Of a stretch of 64,000 nt of DNA, positions 35,588-44,703 are shown piece after piece. Position 1 is the stretch's first letter; each line of letters starts with the position of its first letter. The notes below the pieces were generated by a model. That model was not told the origin of the DNA, searched no databases, and was given only the letters and a program-made list of their open reading frames with translations. The translations under genes were made by a program, and so were the position numbers. Source of the stretch: Nitrospiraceae bacterium (GTDB lineage: Bacteria; Nitrospirota; Nitrospiria; Nitrospirales; Nitrospiraceae); the NCBI GenBank assembly GCA_019637075.1, contig JAHBWI010000001.1, positions 744,001-808,000 on the forward strand, read 5' to 3'.

Positions 35588-37309
35588 TCAGTGCGCGCCG
35601 ATCCGGCGCGCGACTACCAGCACGGTTTTAGCCAACACCTTCACATCCAGCCGCAGGGAAAAGTTGCGGACGTAATGCATGTCGTAACGAATCCAGTCGT
35701 GAAAGGCCGCCTCGCTCCGGCCGTTCACCTGCCACAGCCCGGTAATGCCCGGCTTGACGCTCAGACGCGCATCGCGCCAACTGGGGGAGAATCGCATCTC
35801 TCCCATGGCAAGGGGGCGCGGCCCCACCAGGCTCATTTCGGAGCGCAGCACGTTGATCAACTGAGGCAATTCGTCCAGGCTCGAGGATCGTAAAAATCCG
35901 CCGACGCGGGTGACCCGAGGGTCTCGAGCCATCTTGAACATCGGCCCATCCACGCTCTTCTGCGCCCAGAGTTCGGCCTGCCGCGCTTCGGCATCCATCC
36001 GCATTGTTCGAAACTTGATCATGTCGAATTCCCGTCCCCCCAGCCCAGAGCGGCGCTGGCGGAAAAAGACGGGACCGCACGAATCCAGTTTGATGGCCAG
36101 GGCAATCAACAACAGGAGGGGCGAGACGGCCAACAAAATCAGTGCCGACACAACGACGTCAAAACTGCGTTTGCAACTCTTCCGGTAGTTACAGGTCACC
36201 GTCGCGGGCAACACACGTCGTCGCCGGGGCCAGGGATGCGCATTGTCGGCAATCGTCAACTTGGAGGCCGGTTGATCGCAGGTCACGACGCAGTCGCGAG
36301 TCCTTCCGTGCTCCTCGGTTCGATAGCCATCACCCACGACCGAGTACTCGATTTTGGACGCTCTCGCGACCACCACGGACTGTCCGAGAATACTTTCCCG
36401 GACCAAACTCCCCTCCGACACCCGCACTCCGTCCCCGATCACGGCCGGCCCAATCACATACGCGTCATCGGCGATCACACAATTTCGGCCAAGCACGACC
36501 GGTCCGATGACGTGCGCACTGGGTGACACCTGAGCATCCTTGTCGCACCACACGCGATCTCCGAGTGGGATGAAGCGGCTCTCGTCGAAGAGAGACTGAT
36601 GCAGAACGATCTGATGCACTTTGAGGTATTCGCTCAGTCCATTGATCTCGGAATGAAAGCCGCGGATCGGCCGGAGATTGACCGCCAAGCCTTTGCCGGC
36701 GAGAGCCGGCAACAGTTGTTCCTTGATATCGACGTAACCTCGCGCCGCAATGTGTTCGAAAATTTCAGGCCGAAAGGCGTAAATCCCCGCAAACCGGTGC
36801 TGTTTTCGGCGATCACGAGAGGGGTGCAAGATTTCGAATCCCCTGATCAGCCCTTCCTCGTTAGAGAGCACATTCTCCAGCGGTTTAGGCTCCGGAACTT
36901 CGCGACCAAGGACCCCCAACGTGGCGATCCCCCCGACGGCAAGATGACTGCGCAGAAAACCCTTCAGATCAATCGAATTCAGGTAGAGATTCCCGTTCAC
37001 GACGCAAAACGACTCTTTCCCGACGAACTCTTCACACTGTTTGATGCACCCGGCGGGACCGCGAGGAACGGTATCCACCACGTAATGAATACGGAGGTCC
37101 GAGCTCGATTCCTCGGACGCGAGAATCGCCTTCACGGAATCGACCTCCTGAGCCGCGATCGCAATCGCTACTTCAGAGATACCGTTCCGGCACAGCACAT
37201 CGAGTTGATACGTGATGAGCGGGCGGTTCAAGAACGGGAGACAGGGCATCGAATGCTGAATGGGAAAGCAGTGTCGACTATGCCAACCAGCCAGCAAGAT
37301 CGCCTTCAT
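35588..37309 (-). CDS. Fusion: degenerate nucleotidyltransferase - hexapeptide repeat - sugar-phosphate transferase
   Basis: 573 aa. Residues 1-235 resemble a sugar nucleotidyltransferase, but the G-x-G-T-R loop is AGWHSRHCFP, the P-K motif is MPC and the metal-binding NGD is NGN, so catalysis looks lost. Residues 245-330 are hexapeptide repeats (VSPSAHVIGPVVLGRNCVIA). Residues 378-573 are a bacterial sugar transferase: one membrane helix, then FFRQRRSGLGG, KFRTMR, SLDELPQLINVL and SLVGPRPL. That domain links the first sugar phosphate to undecaprenyl phosphate. It is the promoter-proximal gene. A TTG at 37342 is an alternative start. Confidence 0.87.
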   Translation of the reverse strand: MKAILLAGWHSRHCFPIQHSMPCLPFLNRPLITYQLDVLCRNGISEVAIAIAAQEVDSVKAILASEESSSDLRIHYVVDTVPRGPAGCIKQCEEFVGKESFCVVNGNLYLNSIDLKGFLRSHLAVGGIATLGVLGREVPEPKPLENVLSNEEGLIRGFEILHPSRDRRKQHRFAGIYAFRPEIFEHIAARGYVDIKEQLLPALAGKGLAVNLRPIRGFHSEINGLSEYLKVHQIVLHQSLFDESRFIPLGDRVWCDKDAQVSPSAHVIGPVVLGRNCVIADDAYVIGPAVIGDGVRVSEGSLVRESILGQSVVVARASKIEYSVVGDGYRTEEHGRTRDCVVTCDQPASKLTIADNAHPWPRRRRVLPATVTCNYRKSCKRSFDVVVSALILLAVSPLLLLIALAIKLDSCGPVFFRQRRSGLGGREFDMIKFRTMRMDAEARQAELWAQKSVDGPMFKMARDPRVTRVGGFLRSSSLDELPQLINVLRSEMSLVGPRPLAMGEMRFSPSWRDARLSVKPGITGLWQVNGRSEAAFHDWIRYDMHYVRNFSLRLDVKVLAKTVLVVARRIGAH

Positions 37310-37351
37310 AGCACCGCAACTCTCAATCGTCGCACCCAACAAGACCTACGG

Positions 37352-37381
37352 TTTATACGTATACTTACATATATAGAACAA
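37352..37381 (-). promoter_or_regulatory. Candidate sigma-70 promoter for the polysaccharide locus
   Basis: On the minus strand a TATAAA -10 (37352-37357) lies 18 bp from a weak TTGTTC -35 (37376-37381). It would give a leader of about 35 nt to the ATG at 37309. The surrounding AT-rich sequence supports a promoter, but the -35 is poor. Confidence 0.35.
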
Positions 37382-37644
37382 ACCATGACGTAATCAGGCG
37401 CAGGATATTACCTAATGAACAGAAAGTAATGCTAGGGAAAAGTGGCTCTGGGCAACATCTTTTCGGTCACCGCCTTCAGCCACTTATCCACAGACTGCAA
37501 ATCCATACAGTACATGTCGTAGCAGACACGATGACGATAAGACTTGTGTCAGATGACATCCATGAAGAACCATCGCCACAAGCTACCCTCAATTGTTTGT
37601 TACGTAGCAGGTGGCGGAACTGCCCTGAGACGAGCCAGGCGGCA

Positions 37645-37660
37645 CGCAATCGTCGTGCCG
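37645..37660 (-). promoter_or_regulatory. Candidate sigma-54 promoter for the polysaccharide locus
   Basis: On the minus strand CGGCACG-ACGA-TTGCG matches the -24/-12 consensus TGGCACG-N4-TTGCW with correct GG-to-GC spacing and two mismatches. The start site would be near 37634, leaving a leader of about 325 nt to the first gene. The same bases also form an inverted repeat (GGCACG-N7-CGTGCC), so an operator is an alternative reading. Confidence 0.45.
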
Positions 37661-37772
37661 TCGAGCATCGCAGCAGAGAAACTCCGCGGTGGCAGGGCAC
37701 GCAGCTGTGCATCGTCCGTGGACAGCGCGGCGAAAAATCCCCGTCGCACTGTATGCTTTTGTGCTAACAGCT

Positions 37773-37784
37773 ATCCGAATGGAT
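37773..37784. promoter_or_regulatory. Inverted repeat ATCC-GAAT-GGAT, possible activator site
   Basis: A perfect inverted repeat with 4-bp centre, extended by one more pair to TATCC...GGATA. It lies about 118 bp upstream of the sigma-54-like element, a usual distance for an enhancer site. The same half-sites recur at 37867. Confidence 0.4.
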
Positions 37785-37866
37785 ACAGAAGAGAATTGCT
37801 CATGAGATCTGAGTCGTGAGCGGAAACAGAGGGATGTCACCACGTCCCGGCGAATCGGCCACGTGC

Positions 37867-37878
37867 ATCCGGCCGGAT
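37867..37878. promoter_or_regulatory. Inverted repeat ATCC-GGCC-GGAT, possible activator site
   Basis: A 12-bp perfect palindrome with the same half-sites and spacing as the repeat at 37773. The centres are 94 bp apart, close to nine helical turns. It lies just upstream of the end of tex. Confidence 0.4.
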
Positions 37879-37955
37879 CAGTCCGAGGTTCAGAGACGAA
37901 CGGATGGAGACGGATGTCTGAAGCGAATCCGAATTCCGGAAGCCTTGGTCACCGA

Positions 37956-40343
37956 TTATTGTTTGGCCCTGGCCTTTGCGAGTGCAAGGGCCATCGCGCC
38001 AACCGGCTTGGGAACGGCGCCAGACTGGCGAGGCGCGCTAGGAGCGCCAGACCGCTGCGCACCGGCAGCAGCCGCCGGCTGCAGTGCAGCACCGGCTGGT
38101 TCGGTCAACCGCATCGTCAAGGAGATGCGCTGGCGCTTTTGATCGACGTCCAGGACCTTCACCTTCACAACCTGACCGGGCTTCACTACTGAGTGCGGAT
38201 CTTTCACGAAGGTGTTGGCCAGCGCAGAGACATGGACCAACCCATCTTGATGGACACCGATATCCACGAAGGCACCGAAGGCAGCGACATTCGTCACTAC
38301 CCCCTCGAGCACCATGCCGGGTTTGAGGTCCGAGAGGGACTCCACCCCCTCTTGGAACGTGGCGGTCTTGAATTCCGGCCTCGGATCCCGGCCGGGCTTT
38401 TCCAACTCCGTCAGAATGTCGCGCACGGTCGGGAGCCCGAAGCTCTCGTCCACAAACTCCTCGGGCGCCAGGCCGTGCAACATCGCCGGCCTACCCATGA
38501 TTTCGCCGATATCCTTTCCAAGACGCGAGAGGATGCGCTGCACGACCGGATAGGCCTCGGGGTGCACGGCCGACCGATCGAGTGGATTGTCGCCGTGGTT
38601 GATGCGCAAAAATCCAGCCGCCTGCTCGAAGGTCTTCTCTCCCACCCGCGGCACCTTCCGCAGCAAGGTGCGGTTGGCAAACGGGCCGTTGGCATCGCGG
38701 TAGTCCACGATATTCTTGGCCAGCACGCGATTGAGGCCCGACACTCGCGCCAGCAAAGCCGATGAGGCCGTGTTCACGTCCACTCCCACCGCGTTGACGC
38801 AATCTTCGACCGTGGCATCCAGCGACCTGGCGAGCGCACGCTGATTGACGTCATGCTGGTATTGCCCGACCCCGATCGACTTGGGATCGATCTTTACCAA
38901 TTCAGCGAGGGGATCCTGCAACCGCCGAGCGATCGACACGGCCCCGCGCAGACTCACGTCCAACTCCGGAAACTCAGCCGCAGCAAGGGCCGAGGCGGAA
39001 TACACCGATGCGCCTGCTTCGCTCACGACGATTTTGGCAAGCGTTCGCTCCGGCTGCTGATCGGCTACCAGCTTTACCAACTCGGCGGCCAGTTTATCCG
39101 TCTCCCGGCTGGCGGTGCCGTTGCCGATCGCGATCAATGCCACGCCATGCTGGACGACCAGACGGTTCAACGTCGCGAGAGCCCCTTGCCAATCGTTTCG
39201 AGGGAGATGCGGATAAATCGTGGTCGTCTCCAACAACTTGCCGGTCGCATCCACCACGGCCACCTTGCAGCCGGTGCGCAACCCAGGGTCCAAACCCAGG
39301 ACGGCCTTGGGACCCGCCGGCGCTGCAAGCAGCAGGTCGTGCAAATTGCGGGCAAAAATCTTGATCGCCTCCGCTTCCGCAGCCTCGCGGACCTGAAGCA
39401 AGAGCTCCGTGCTCAAATGCAAGTGCGCCTTGACCCGCCAAGTCCAGAGACAGACGTCCGAGAGCCACTTGTCGGCCCGGCGGCCGCGCTGTTCGATTCC
39501 AAAATGCGCGGCAATCATCGCGACGCAGGGATGCGGCACCAGAGCCTCGCGTTCTTCGCCCAATCCCAGATCGATGGCCAGGACCCCCAGGGCTCGACCG
39601 CGAAACAGAGCGAGGGCACGGTGCGAAGGGATCATGCGGAGCGGCTCGGCGTGCTGATAATAGTCCCGGAATTTTTCCTCTTCCGCGCTCTCCTGGCCCT
39701 TCACCACGGTGGAAGAAATGACGCCCTGTTCCCATAGGTGGGTTCGCAGCTTCGTCAGCAGGTCGGCAGTCTCCGCGAATCGCTCGACCAGGATGTCTCG
39801 AGCCCCCTCCAGTGCGGTCTTGGCGTCCGGCAGATTGATCCCCTCGCCCCCCTCGGTCGCCGGCTGAACACGGATGTACTTACTCGCTTCCTCTTGGGGA
39901 TCGAGCGTCGGATCGGTGAGCAGCGAATCGGCCAATGGTTCGAGCCCCGCCTCTCGCGCAATCTGGGCTTTGGTCCGGCGCTTCGGCTTATAGGGAAGAT
40001 ACAGGTCCTCCAACTCAGCCTTCGTAGGCGCCGCCTCGACCGCCGTGCGCAAGGCATCCGTCAACTTGCCTTGTTCTTCAATCGAGGAGAGAATCGCCGT
40101 CCGCCGTTCCTCGAGTTCACGCAGATAGAGTAATCGTTCCTCCAACGTGCGCAGTTGCGTATCATCGAGATTTCCGGTCACTTCTTTGCGATAGCGCGCA
40201 ATGAACGGCACTGTCGCGCCTTCATCGAGCAAGGTGACGGCTGCACCGACCTGCGCAGGCACCACCGCCAGTTCCTTGGCAATCACCTGAACGATCTTCA
40301 TCTTGGCAGTTTCGTTGGCAGGGACAGAAGATGAGGTGGTCAT
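37956..40343 (-). CDS. tex: Tex-family RNA-binding transcription accessory protein
   Basis: 795 aa. The N-terminal helical domain has [18 protein letters not shown]. The YqgF-like domain has [18 protein letters not shown] near residue 345. Helix-hairpin-helix motifs follow ([21 protein letters not shown]), then an S1 domain near residues 655-725 ([19 protein letters not shown]). An Ala/Pro-rich tail ends the protein. Tex is a cytosolic nucleic-acid-binding factor linked to transcription and RNA turnover. It is a stand-alone gene, not part of the polysaccharide locus. The ATG at 40343 matches the usual N-terminus. Confidence 0.95.
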   Translation of the reverse strand: MTTSSSVPANETAKMKIVQVIAKELAVVPAQVGAAVTLLDEGATVPFIARYRKEVTGNLDDTQLRTLEERLLYLRELEERRTAILSSIEEQGKLTDALRTAVEAAPTKAELEDLYLPYKPKRRTKAQIAREAGLEPLADSLLTDPTLDPQEEASKYIRVQPATEGGEGINLPDAKTALEGARDILVERFAETADLLTKLRTHLWEQGVISSTVVKGQESAEEEKFRDYYQHAEPLRMIPSHRALALFRGRALGVLAIDLGLGEEREALVPHPCVAMIAAHFGIEQRGRRADKWLSDVCLWTWRVKAHLHLSTELLLQVREAAEAEAIKIFARNLHDLLLAAPAGPKAVLGLDPGLRTGCKVAVVDATGKLLETTTIYPHLPRNDWQGALATLNRLVVQHGVALIAIGNGTASRETDKLAAELVKLVADQQPERTLAKIVVSEAGASVYSASALAAAEFPELDVSLRGAVSIARRLQDPLAELVKIDPKSIGVGQYQHDVNQRALARSLDATVEDCVNAVGVDVNTASSALLARVSGLNRVLAKNIVDYRDANGPFANRTLLRKVPRVGEKTFEQAAGFLRINHGDNPLDRSAVHPEAYPVVQRILSRLGKDIGEIMGRPAMLHGLAPEEFVDESFGLPTVRDILTELEKPGRDPRPEFKTATFQEGVESLSDLKPGMVLEGVVTNVAAFGAFVDIGVHQDGLVHVSALANTFVKDPHSVVKPGQVVKVKVLDVDQKRQRISLTMRLTEPAGAALQPAAAAGAQRSGAPSAPRQSGAVPKPVGAMALALAKARAKQ

Positions 40344-40513
40344 GCTGGTCGTCGAAGCCTTTCCGCACGGGAACCGACAGGCAATAGCCGTCCGATCGCC
40401 GTCTCATAATTTGTATCTGGATAAATCGAATGTCGTGAGTGGTCGAGACAAAACGGGAATCTACCAGAAGCCTCGCGGCAGGTCCAGATTGCCCTTCGCT
40501 CTATACAACGCCG

Positions 40514-40978
40514 TCATCCGCCGCGGGAGAATCCCACTTGCCGCCAAGCTTCATAGACCACGACCGCAACCGCGTTGGAAAGGTTCAAGCTGCGGCTCCC
40601 GTGAACCATCGGGAGCCGGATGCATTGCGCATCAGGCACACTTGCCAATAGCTCGGCCGGGAGCCCGCGGGTTTCCGGACCGAAGAGAAATGCGTCCTCC
40701 ACCCCATAGGCATTGGCATCGTAGCAACGACAGCCTTTGGTCGAGACGGCAAAGATGCGGCGGCCGGCAAATCGGATGGCGCAGGCCTCCCAGGTTTCAT
40801 GCACCGTGACGGCCGCGAATTCGTGATAGTCGAGCCCGGCGCGCCTGAGAAGCCGATTCTCCAAGGAAAAGCCCAACGGTTTGACGAGATGGAGCGCCAT
40901 CCCCGTATTCGCACAGAGCCGTATGATGTTGCCGGTGTTTGCGGGAATCTCCGGCTGATAGAGGATGATATCGAACAT
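40514..40978 (-). CDS. trmL: tRNA (cytidine/uridine-34-2'-O)-methyltransferase TrmL
   Basis: 154 aa. A SPOUT-family enzyme that methylates the ribose at wobble position 34 of leucine tRNAs. LYQPEIPANTGNIIRLC, LVKPLGF, FGPETRGLP and RLPMVHGSRSLNLSNAVAV are the characteristic motifs, the last forming the trefoil-knot SAM site. The length is normal for the family. ATG 40978 is chosen over an upstream TTG. The gene stands alone, with 170 bp before the tex start. Confidence 0.93.
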   Translation of the reverse strand: MFDIILYQPEIPANTGNIIRLCANTGMALHLVKPLGFSLENRLLRRAGLDYHEFAAVTVHETWEACAIRFAGRRIFAVSTKGCRCYDANAYGVEDAFLFGPETRGLPAELLASVPDAQCIRLPMVHGSRSLNLSNAVAVVVYEAWRQVGFSRGG

Positions 40979-41030
40979 GAACAATGAATGCGGTCGAGGT
41001 CAGCAACGCCCCGGCGATAAGACTCCCCTG

Positions 41031-41606
41031 CTACAGGCGAGCCATGACGACGCGACCGAAGCCTTCGAAAATCTTGAGGGCCGCGGCCCGTTCCCGCTCG
41101 GCCAACTCCGGGGCATTGATCAGGATGAGGCGAGATCCCCGCTGCATTACGAGAAACGCTACGTTGCCCAGCACTCCCCTCAGTTGGTCGCCGGGCTCCA
41201 CCACCGCAATGGCCTGCTCCCCAACTGAGGAGAGGGCTTCATATCGCAGCGCCTCGCGCGCCCCGGCCTTGCTCGAGTCAATCGCCACCTGCCCGAATCC
41301 ACGCGCCTCACGGTCGACCGAGTGCGGAGCGCCGTCATAGACGACCAGGTGCAGAATGACCAGCCCTTTGCCGTTGCGCCACTGGCAACCGCTTGCACCA
41401 TCTTTCTCCACGCGCTGGTTCCGCTCGCCCGGCTTCGCTTCTGGAAAAGCGCGGCGGACGTCGTCGTCACGGAGCAGTGAGCAGGCATCGGGGGGCTTCT
41501 GGGATGCTTGGCTCAAGCCCGATTCTGGCTGCGCTTCTGTCATTCCGGGACGAACGAGCCACAGCGCCGCCCCCACGAGCCCTATGGTGACAACGATCCG
41601 TGTCAT
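41031..41606 (-). CDS. Exported protein of unknown function (DUF3558-like)
   Basis: 191 aa with a signal peptide (IVVTIGLVGAALWLV...TEAQPE). The mature part begins DACSLLRDDDVRRAFPEA and has a second cysteine in GASGCQWRNGKG, a pattern like that of DUF3558 and similar small exported domains with one disulfide. No enzymatic motif. It is divergently oriented from the monooxygenase-like gene, with 130 bp between their starts. Function unknown. Confidence 0.7.
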   Translation of the reverse strand: MTRIVVTIGLVGAALWLVRPGMTEAQPESGLSQASQKPPDACSLLRDDDVRRAFPEAKPGERNQRVEKDGASGCQWRNGKGLVILHLVVYDGAPHSVDREARGFGQVAIDSSKAGAREALRYEALSSVGEQAIAVVEPGDQLRGVLGNVAFLVMQRGSRLILINAPELAERERAAALKIFEGFGRVVMARL

Positions 41607-41736
41607 GTCACCGCTACGATACGCTTCCTTATCAGCCGGCGCAACGGTCTCCCGGATTGGAGCGGCTCTTCGCGACCAATCCAAAACCCATGGTCTGCCG
41701 TAGAACCAGCAAGGAATCCAACGAAGGAGGATATGT

Positions 41737-42060
41737 ATGGAACGGGGAAACATTCGAGTCGTCGCAAGGGTCACGGCAAGACCGGACAAGGTCGAGGAAC
41801 TGAAGCATCTGCTGGCAACCTTGGTCGAACCGACCAGGCAAGAGTCCGGTTGCCTGTCTTACGACCTACTGCAGGGTACCGCAGACGACAGAGACTTTAC
41901 CTTTGTGGAGCAGTGGATCGATCAGACCGCCATCGATCGCCATATGCAATCGGCCCATGTTCAGGAGGTGTTGGCGCTGGTGTCGGAGTTGACCGCGGCG
42001 CAGCCGGATATCCGCTGCTATAGATGTATCGAACAGGAAATGCCGACGGCCAGACGTTAG
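41737..42060 (+). CDS. Antibiotic-biosynthesis-monooxygenase (ABM) domain protein
   Basis: 107 aa, preceded by AAGGAGG at good spacing. VVARVTARPDKVEELKHLL, TRQESGCLSYDLLQ and FVEQWIDQTAIDRHMQS are typical of the small ABM/YgiN quinol-monooxygenase fold, which acts as a dimer. Real substrates of most members are unknown. The stop overlaps the convergent glycosyltransferase gene by 4 bp. Confidence 0.88.
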   Translation: MERGNIRVVARVTARPDKVEELKHLLATLVEPTRQESGCLSYDLLQGTADDRDFTFVEQWIDQTAIDRHMQSAHVQEVLALVSELTAAQPDIRCYRCIEQEMPTARR

Positions 42061-43136
42061 GCGGCGAGGAGCGGGGCCAGTTGCCGACGGATCGTCGTGG
42101 CGAGGAATTGGTACTGTTCGGCAACTCCGCAGAAATACCGTCGTTTGGATTCCTCGGTCATCCGTTGAGCGGCCTGTAGGAACTTTCGCGCGGAGCTTTC
42201 ATAGACCGATGCAAGAGACCATTGAATCTGCAGCTGTCGGCCGGCGCGTTTCGAGACTGCAACGGAGATCGTCCCGCTGACCACGGCATCCACAATCGCC
42301 TGGGCCCGGTGCAGACTGGTATGGGCCGCCATCACAGCCTGGTAGCCTCGCTCAGCCACGGCCGCGCGCTCGTCGGCATGACTGCGGTAATGCTCGGTCA
42401 GTTCGATCACCTGCTCGACATTGCCTGAATCGTAGAGGGCACAGTGTACGCCATCTTGGAACAGCGCTCCAAAACCATTCTCCACTCGCTCGCTCAACAG
42501 AAGCGCACCACAGGCCATGGCCTGAAACGTCCTGAAGTTCACATCGCCGGCTGCTGATTGGTTAAGTACGACCATCGAACGATTGAAGGTCGTGAGATAG
42601 CTGCCGGACTCGATCACGATCGGATATCGAGCTTGGATCTGTTGAATCAACTCCACGCGCCGGGGATTCCAAGACTGGTTCAACGTCCCAATGAATGAAA
42701 GCGGAAGGTCGCGTACCAAACCCAACCGATAGTCATCCTGGGAGCGACAGAAGAGCGGCTGCCACATCACGGTTTGCCGATCCGGGTCGGCCCGATACAA
42801 CCGCTCCCAATCTCTTTGCGCAACGAAGATGACGTCGAATACCGACGCATAATGTTGGTGCCAATTGGCATGGAGATGGGAATCGATCGCGTACCAGACC
42901 AGCGGAACCGGAAGCGATTCCAACTTCAGCACCACCGGCTGCGTACTGTCGTCGCCCAACAAGACGAAGTCCGGAGACCAAGCCGGCTCGATCCGAGACA
43001 GCAGCTCCTGCACCGATTCCAACGGCCGCCTCAAGGGAAGATCAGCCGCCCGGTCGTGCGCGGCCCATTTCACATCGTGCCCGAGCTGACGCAGTTCCTG
43101 CACGAAATAGGGATTGCCGAGATGCAGAATTCTCAC
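42057..43136 (-). CDS. CgeB-like glycosyltransferase
   Basis: 359 aa with a GTG start and GGAG upstream. MRILHLGNPYFVQELRQLGH and WYAIDSHLHANWHQHYASVFD resemble the N-terminal half of CgeB-family (DUF3880) proteins. The C-terminal half has VNFRTFQAMACGALLLSERV followed by LFQDGVHCALY, the family's glycosyltransferase-1 signature. Relatives glycosylate surface structures. It stands apart from the main locus and its acceptor is unknown. Confidence 0.8.
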   Translation of the reverse strand: MRILHLGNPYFVQELRQLGHDVKWAAHDRAADLPLRRPLESVQELLSRIEPAWSPDFVLLGDDSTQPVVLKLESLPVPLVWYAIDSHLHANWHQHYASVFDVIFVAQRDWERLYRADPDRQTVMWQPLFCRSQDDYRLGLVRDLPLSFIGTLNQSWNPRRVELIQQIQARYPIVIESGSYLTTFNRSMVVLNQSAAGDVNFRTFQAMACGALLLSERVENGFGALFQDGVHCALYDSGNVEQVIELTEHYRSHADERAAVAERGYQAVMAAHTSLHRAQAIVDAVVSGTISVAVSKRAGRQLQIQWSLASVYESSARKFLQAAQRMTEESKRRYFCGVAEQYQFLATTIRRQLAPLLAA

Positions 43137-43369
43137 CGTGGGCCTCTCCGACCTGGGATCACCTACTCGGTATCGGCAATCTATGGTAAGGACTTGAGGA
43201 CGAACTGGGACGCAGGCTCGGCGTTGGCCGAGAGAATTCGGTCCCGCGAACGACAGCAGAGGATCAAACAGGCCGACGGCAGCCGCAGCCGGGGCATTTC
43301 ACTCAGCCGCACCTGCCAACCATAGCTGCTGAAGAATTGACCAACCCCGATAGGAGAGACGAGAACACA

Positions 43370-43396
43370 TTCGCCGGAGCCTCGTTGTCCGGCGAA
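43370..43396 (-). terminator. Hairpin after the exported-protein gene at 43404
   Basis: A perfect 9-bp stem (TTCGCCGGA / TCCGGCGAA) with a 9-nt loop lies 7 bp after the stop. On the minus strand it is followed by TGTGTTCT, a moderately T-rich tail. Probably a rho-independent terminator. Confidence 0.6.
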
Positions 43397-43403
43397 CCGA
43401 GCG

Positions 43404-44567
43404 TTACTTCGGCGCAGTCTGCGCATCCTGCAGGACATGGCCGGTCATAGACTTCTCGACGATGTTCTGTTGGATTTCGAGGGCGATGACCTTCGCCAAT
43501 TGTTCGGACGAAAGTGCTCCCATCGGCAGACCTTTGGTTTCTGCCGCAAAGGGGTCGTCAGCAGCCGCGCGCCGGTGCAGGTTGATGAGGACGGTGGCCG
43601 GTTGGATTCTCCTTTCGGCGGAGCCGACGACCACAGCCTTTTCCTCGGACAGAACCCTCGTACGTGTGGCCCAGTCCCGTTGATCGATCTTCGCGAAGGC
43701 AACGGTCCAGATTTTCCCATTCAGGAGGCTCCTCACCGCCTGCGGCGTCCGCTCAACAAACCAGGGATCCTGCATGATCGTGTGTAGGGCCTTGCGAACC
43801 AGCAGATCATATCGTTTCACCGTTGAATCCGGTTGCGCCGGTCGCACCACCGTCGTCGTTCCTTCCTCGTAATAGGCCTCCGCCTCCAAACTCTTTTGTT
43901 CATCGACCGTCTTGAGATAGGTTTCGATTAAACCCTGCAGGGCCTGACCCCGTTCCTCGCGGGACATGGCCGCAATCTCAGCGTCGTTGCGAATGGGCGC
44001 GCCTTTCAGGTCCCGCTCGACAATGCTCGTTTTCACCTTCGGCGCCGTATCGGCCTTACTCACCACCCACTGAAACTCACCGGCCAGCGCGGTCGCCAAA
44101 CGATCGGGGTGGTGCAAATAATCCTTCGCCTGAAGGGCGGCCGCATTGATGAGCAGCTTGACCCGGCCTGGCGTCGTCGTGCGCGCCACCAGGAACGTAA
44201 ACTCCTGCCCGTCACGGTTGAGCACGCGCGGCTCGATCACGACCTGCCGAAGTAAGTTCCTGTTGAGGCTCTCGTCGAAGCGAGGAAAATCCGCGCGATG
44301 CTGCAGTAAGAGGGTGAACGCGTCCGAGACCGTCCGGACCGCGGCATCGGCAAGATCCGGCTGCCAGCCTGCTCCAGCCAAAACCAGTGGAACGGTCATT
44401 CCTGGAATTACGTGAGGGGTACCGGTCGAGTCATCGGCCGCATCCTTCCCTGGTGCGGCATGCCCCGAATGGTCCGCATGGGCAATGGACAGAGCGCCGG
44501 ACCAAGGCTCCGTGCACAGCAACCCCAGGACGAGGAGAATTCGGCAAAATCCCATGCTCCTACGCAT
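43404..44567 (-). CDS. Exported protein of unknown function
   Basis: 387 aa with a signal peptide (ILLVLGLLC...SIAHADHSG). The mature N-terminus is rich in His, Asp and Gly (HADHSGHAAPGKDAADD). The rest is mixed alpha/beta with no recognised motif. Periplasmic or outer-membrane location is expected. It is divergent from the TPR gene, with 136 bp between their starts. No function assigned. Confidence 0.7.
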   Translation of the reverse strand: MRRSMGFCRILLVLGLLCTEPWSGALSIAHADHSGHAAPGKDAADDSTGTPHVIPGMTVPLVLAGAGWQPDLADAAVRTVSDAFTLLLQHRADFPRFDESLNRNLLRQVVIEPRVLNRDGQEFTFLVARTTTPGRVKLLINAAALQAKDYLHHPDRLATALAGEFQWVVSKADTAPKVKTSIVERDLKGAPIRNDAEIAAMSREERGQALQGLIETYLKTVDEQKSLEAEAYYEEGTTTVVRPAQPDSTVKRYDLLVRKALHTIMQDPWFVERTPQAVRSLLNGKIWTVAFAKIDQRDWATRTRVLSEEKAVVVGSAERRIQPATVLINLHRRAAADDPFAAETKGLPMGALSSEQLAKVIALEIQQNIVEKSMTGHVLQDAQTAPK

Positions 44568-44703
44568 ATCAATATTCTACACAGATCCGGTCTCCCTGCG
44601 CCGAGATTCTTCGGCCGTCCCCTGGTAAACAGCCGGCCATATGTTATGGTAAACGAAAGGGGCCGTGGCGCCCCAGAGACTGGGGAATGAATCGGCCTCC
44701 CGT

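Larger units (their letters stand above)
37310..37955. other. Gene-free region upstream of the polysaccharide locus and downstream of tex
   Basis: About 645 bp with no open frame that resembles a protein. It is more AT-rich between 37350 and 37440 (including the palindrome TATACGTATA) than the genes on either side. It contains the candidate promoters and inverted repeats listed separately. It is the only long leader region in front of the minus-strand locus, so its control elements are expected here. Confidence 0.6.
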
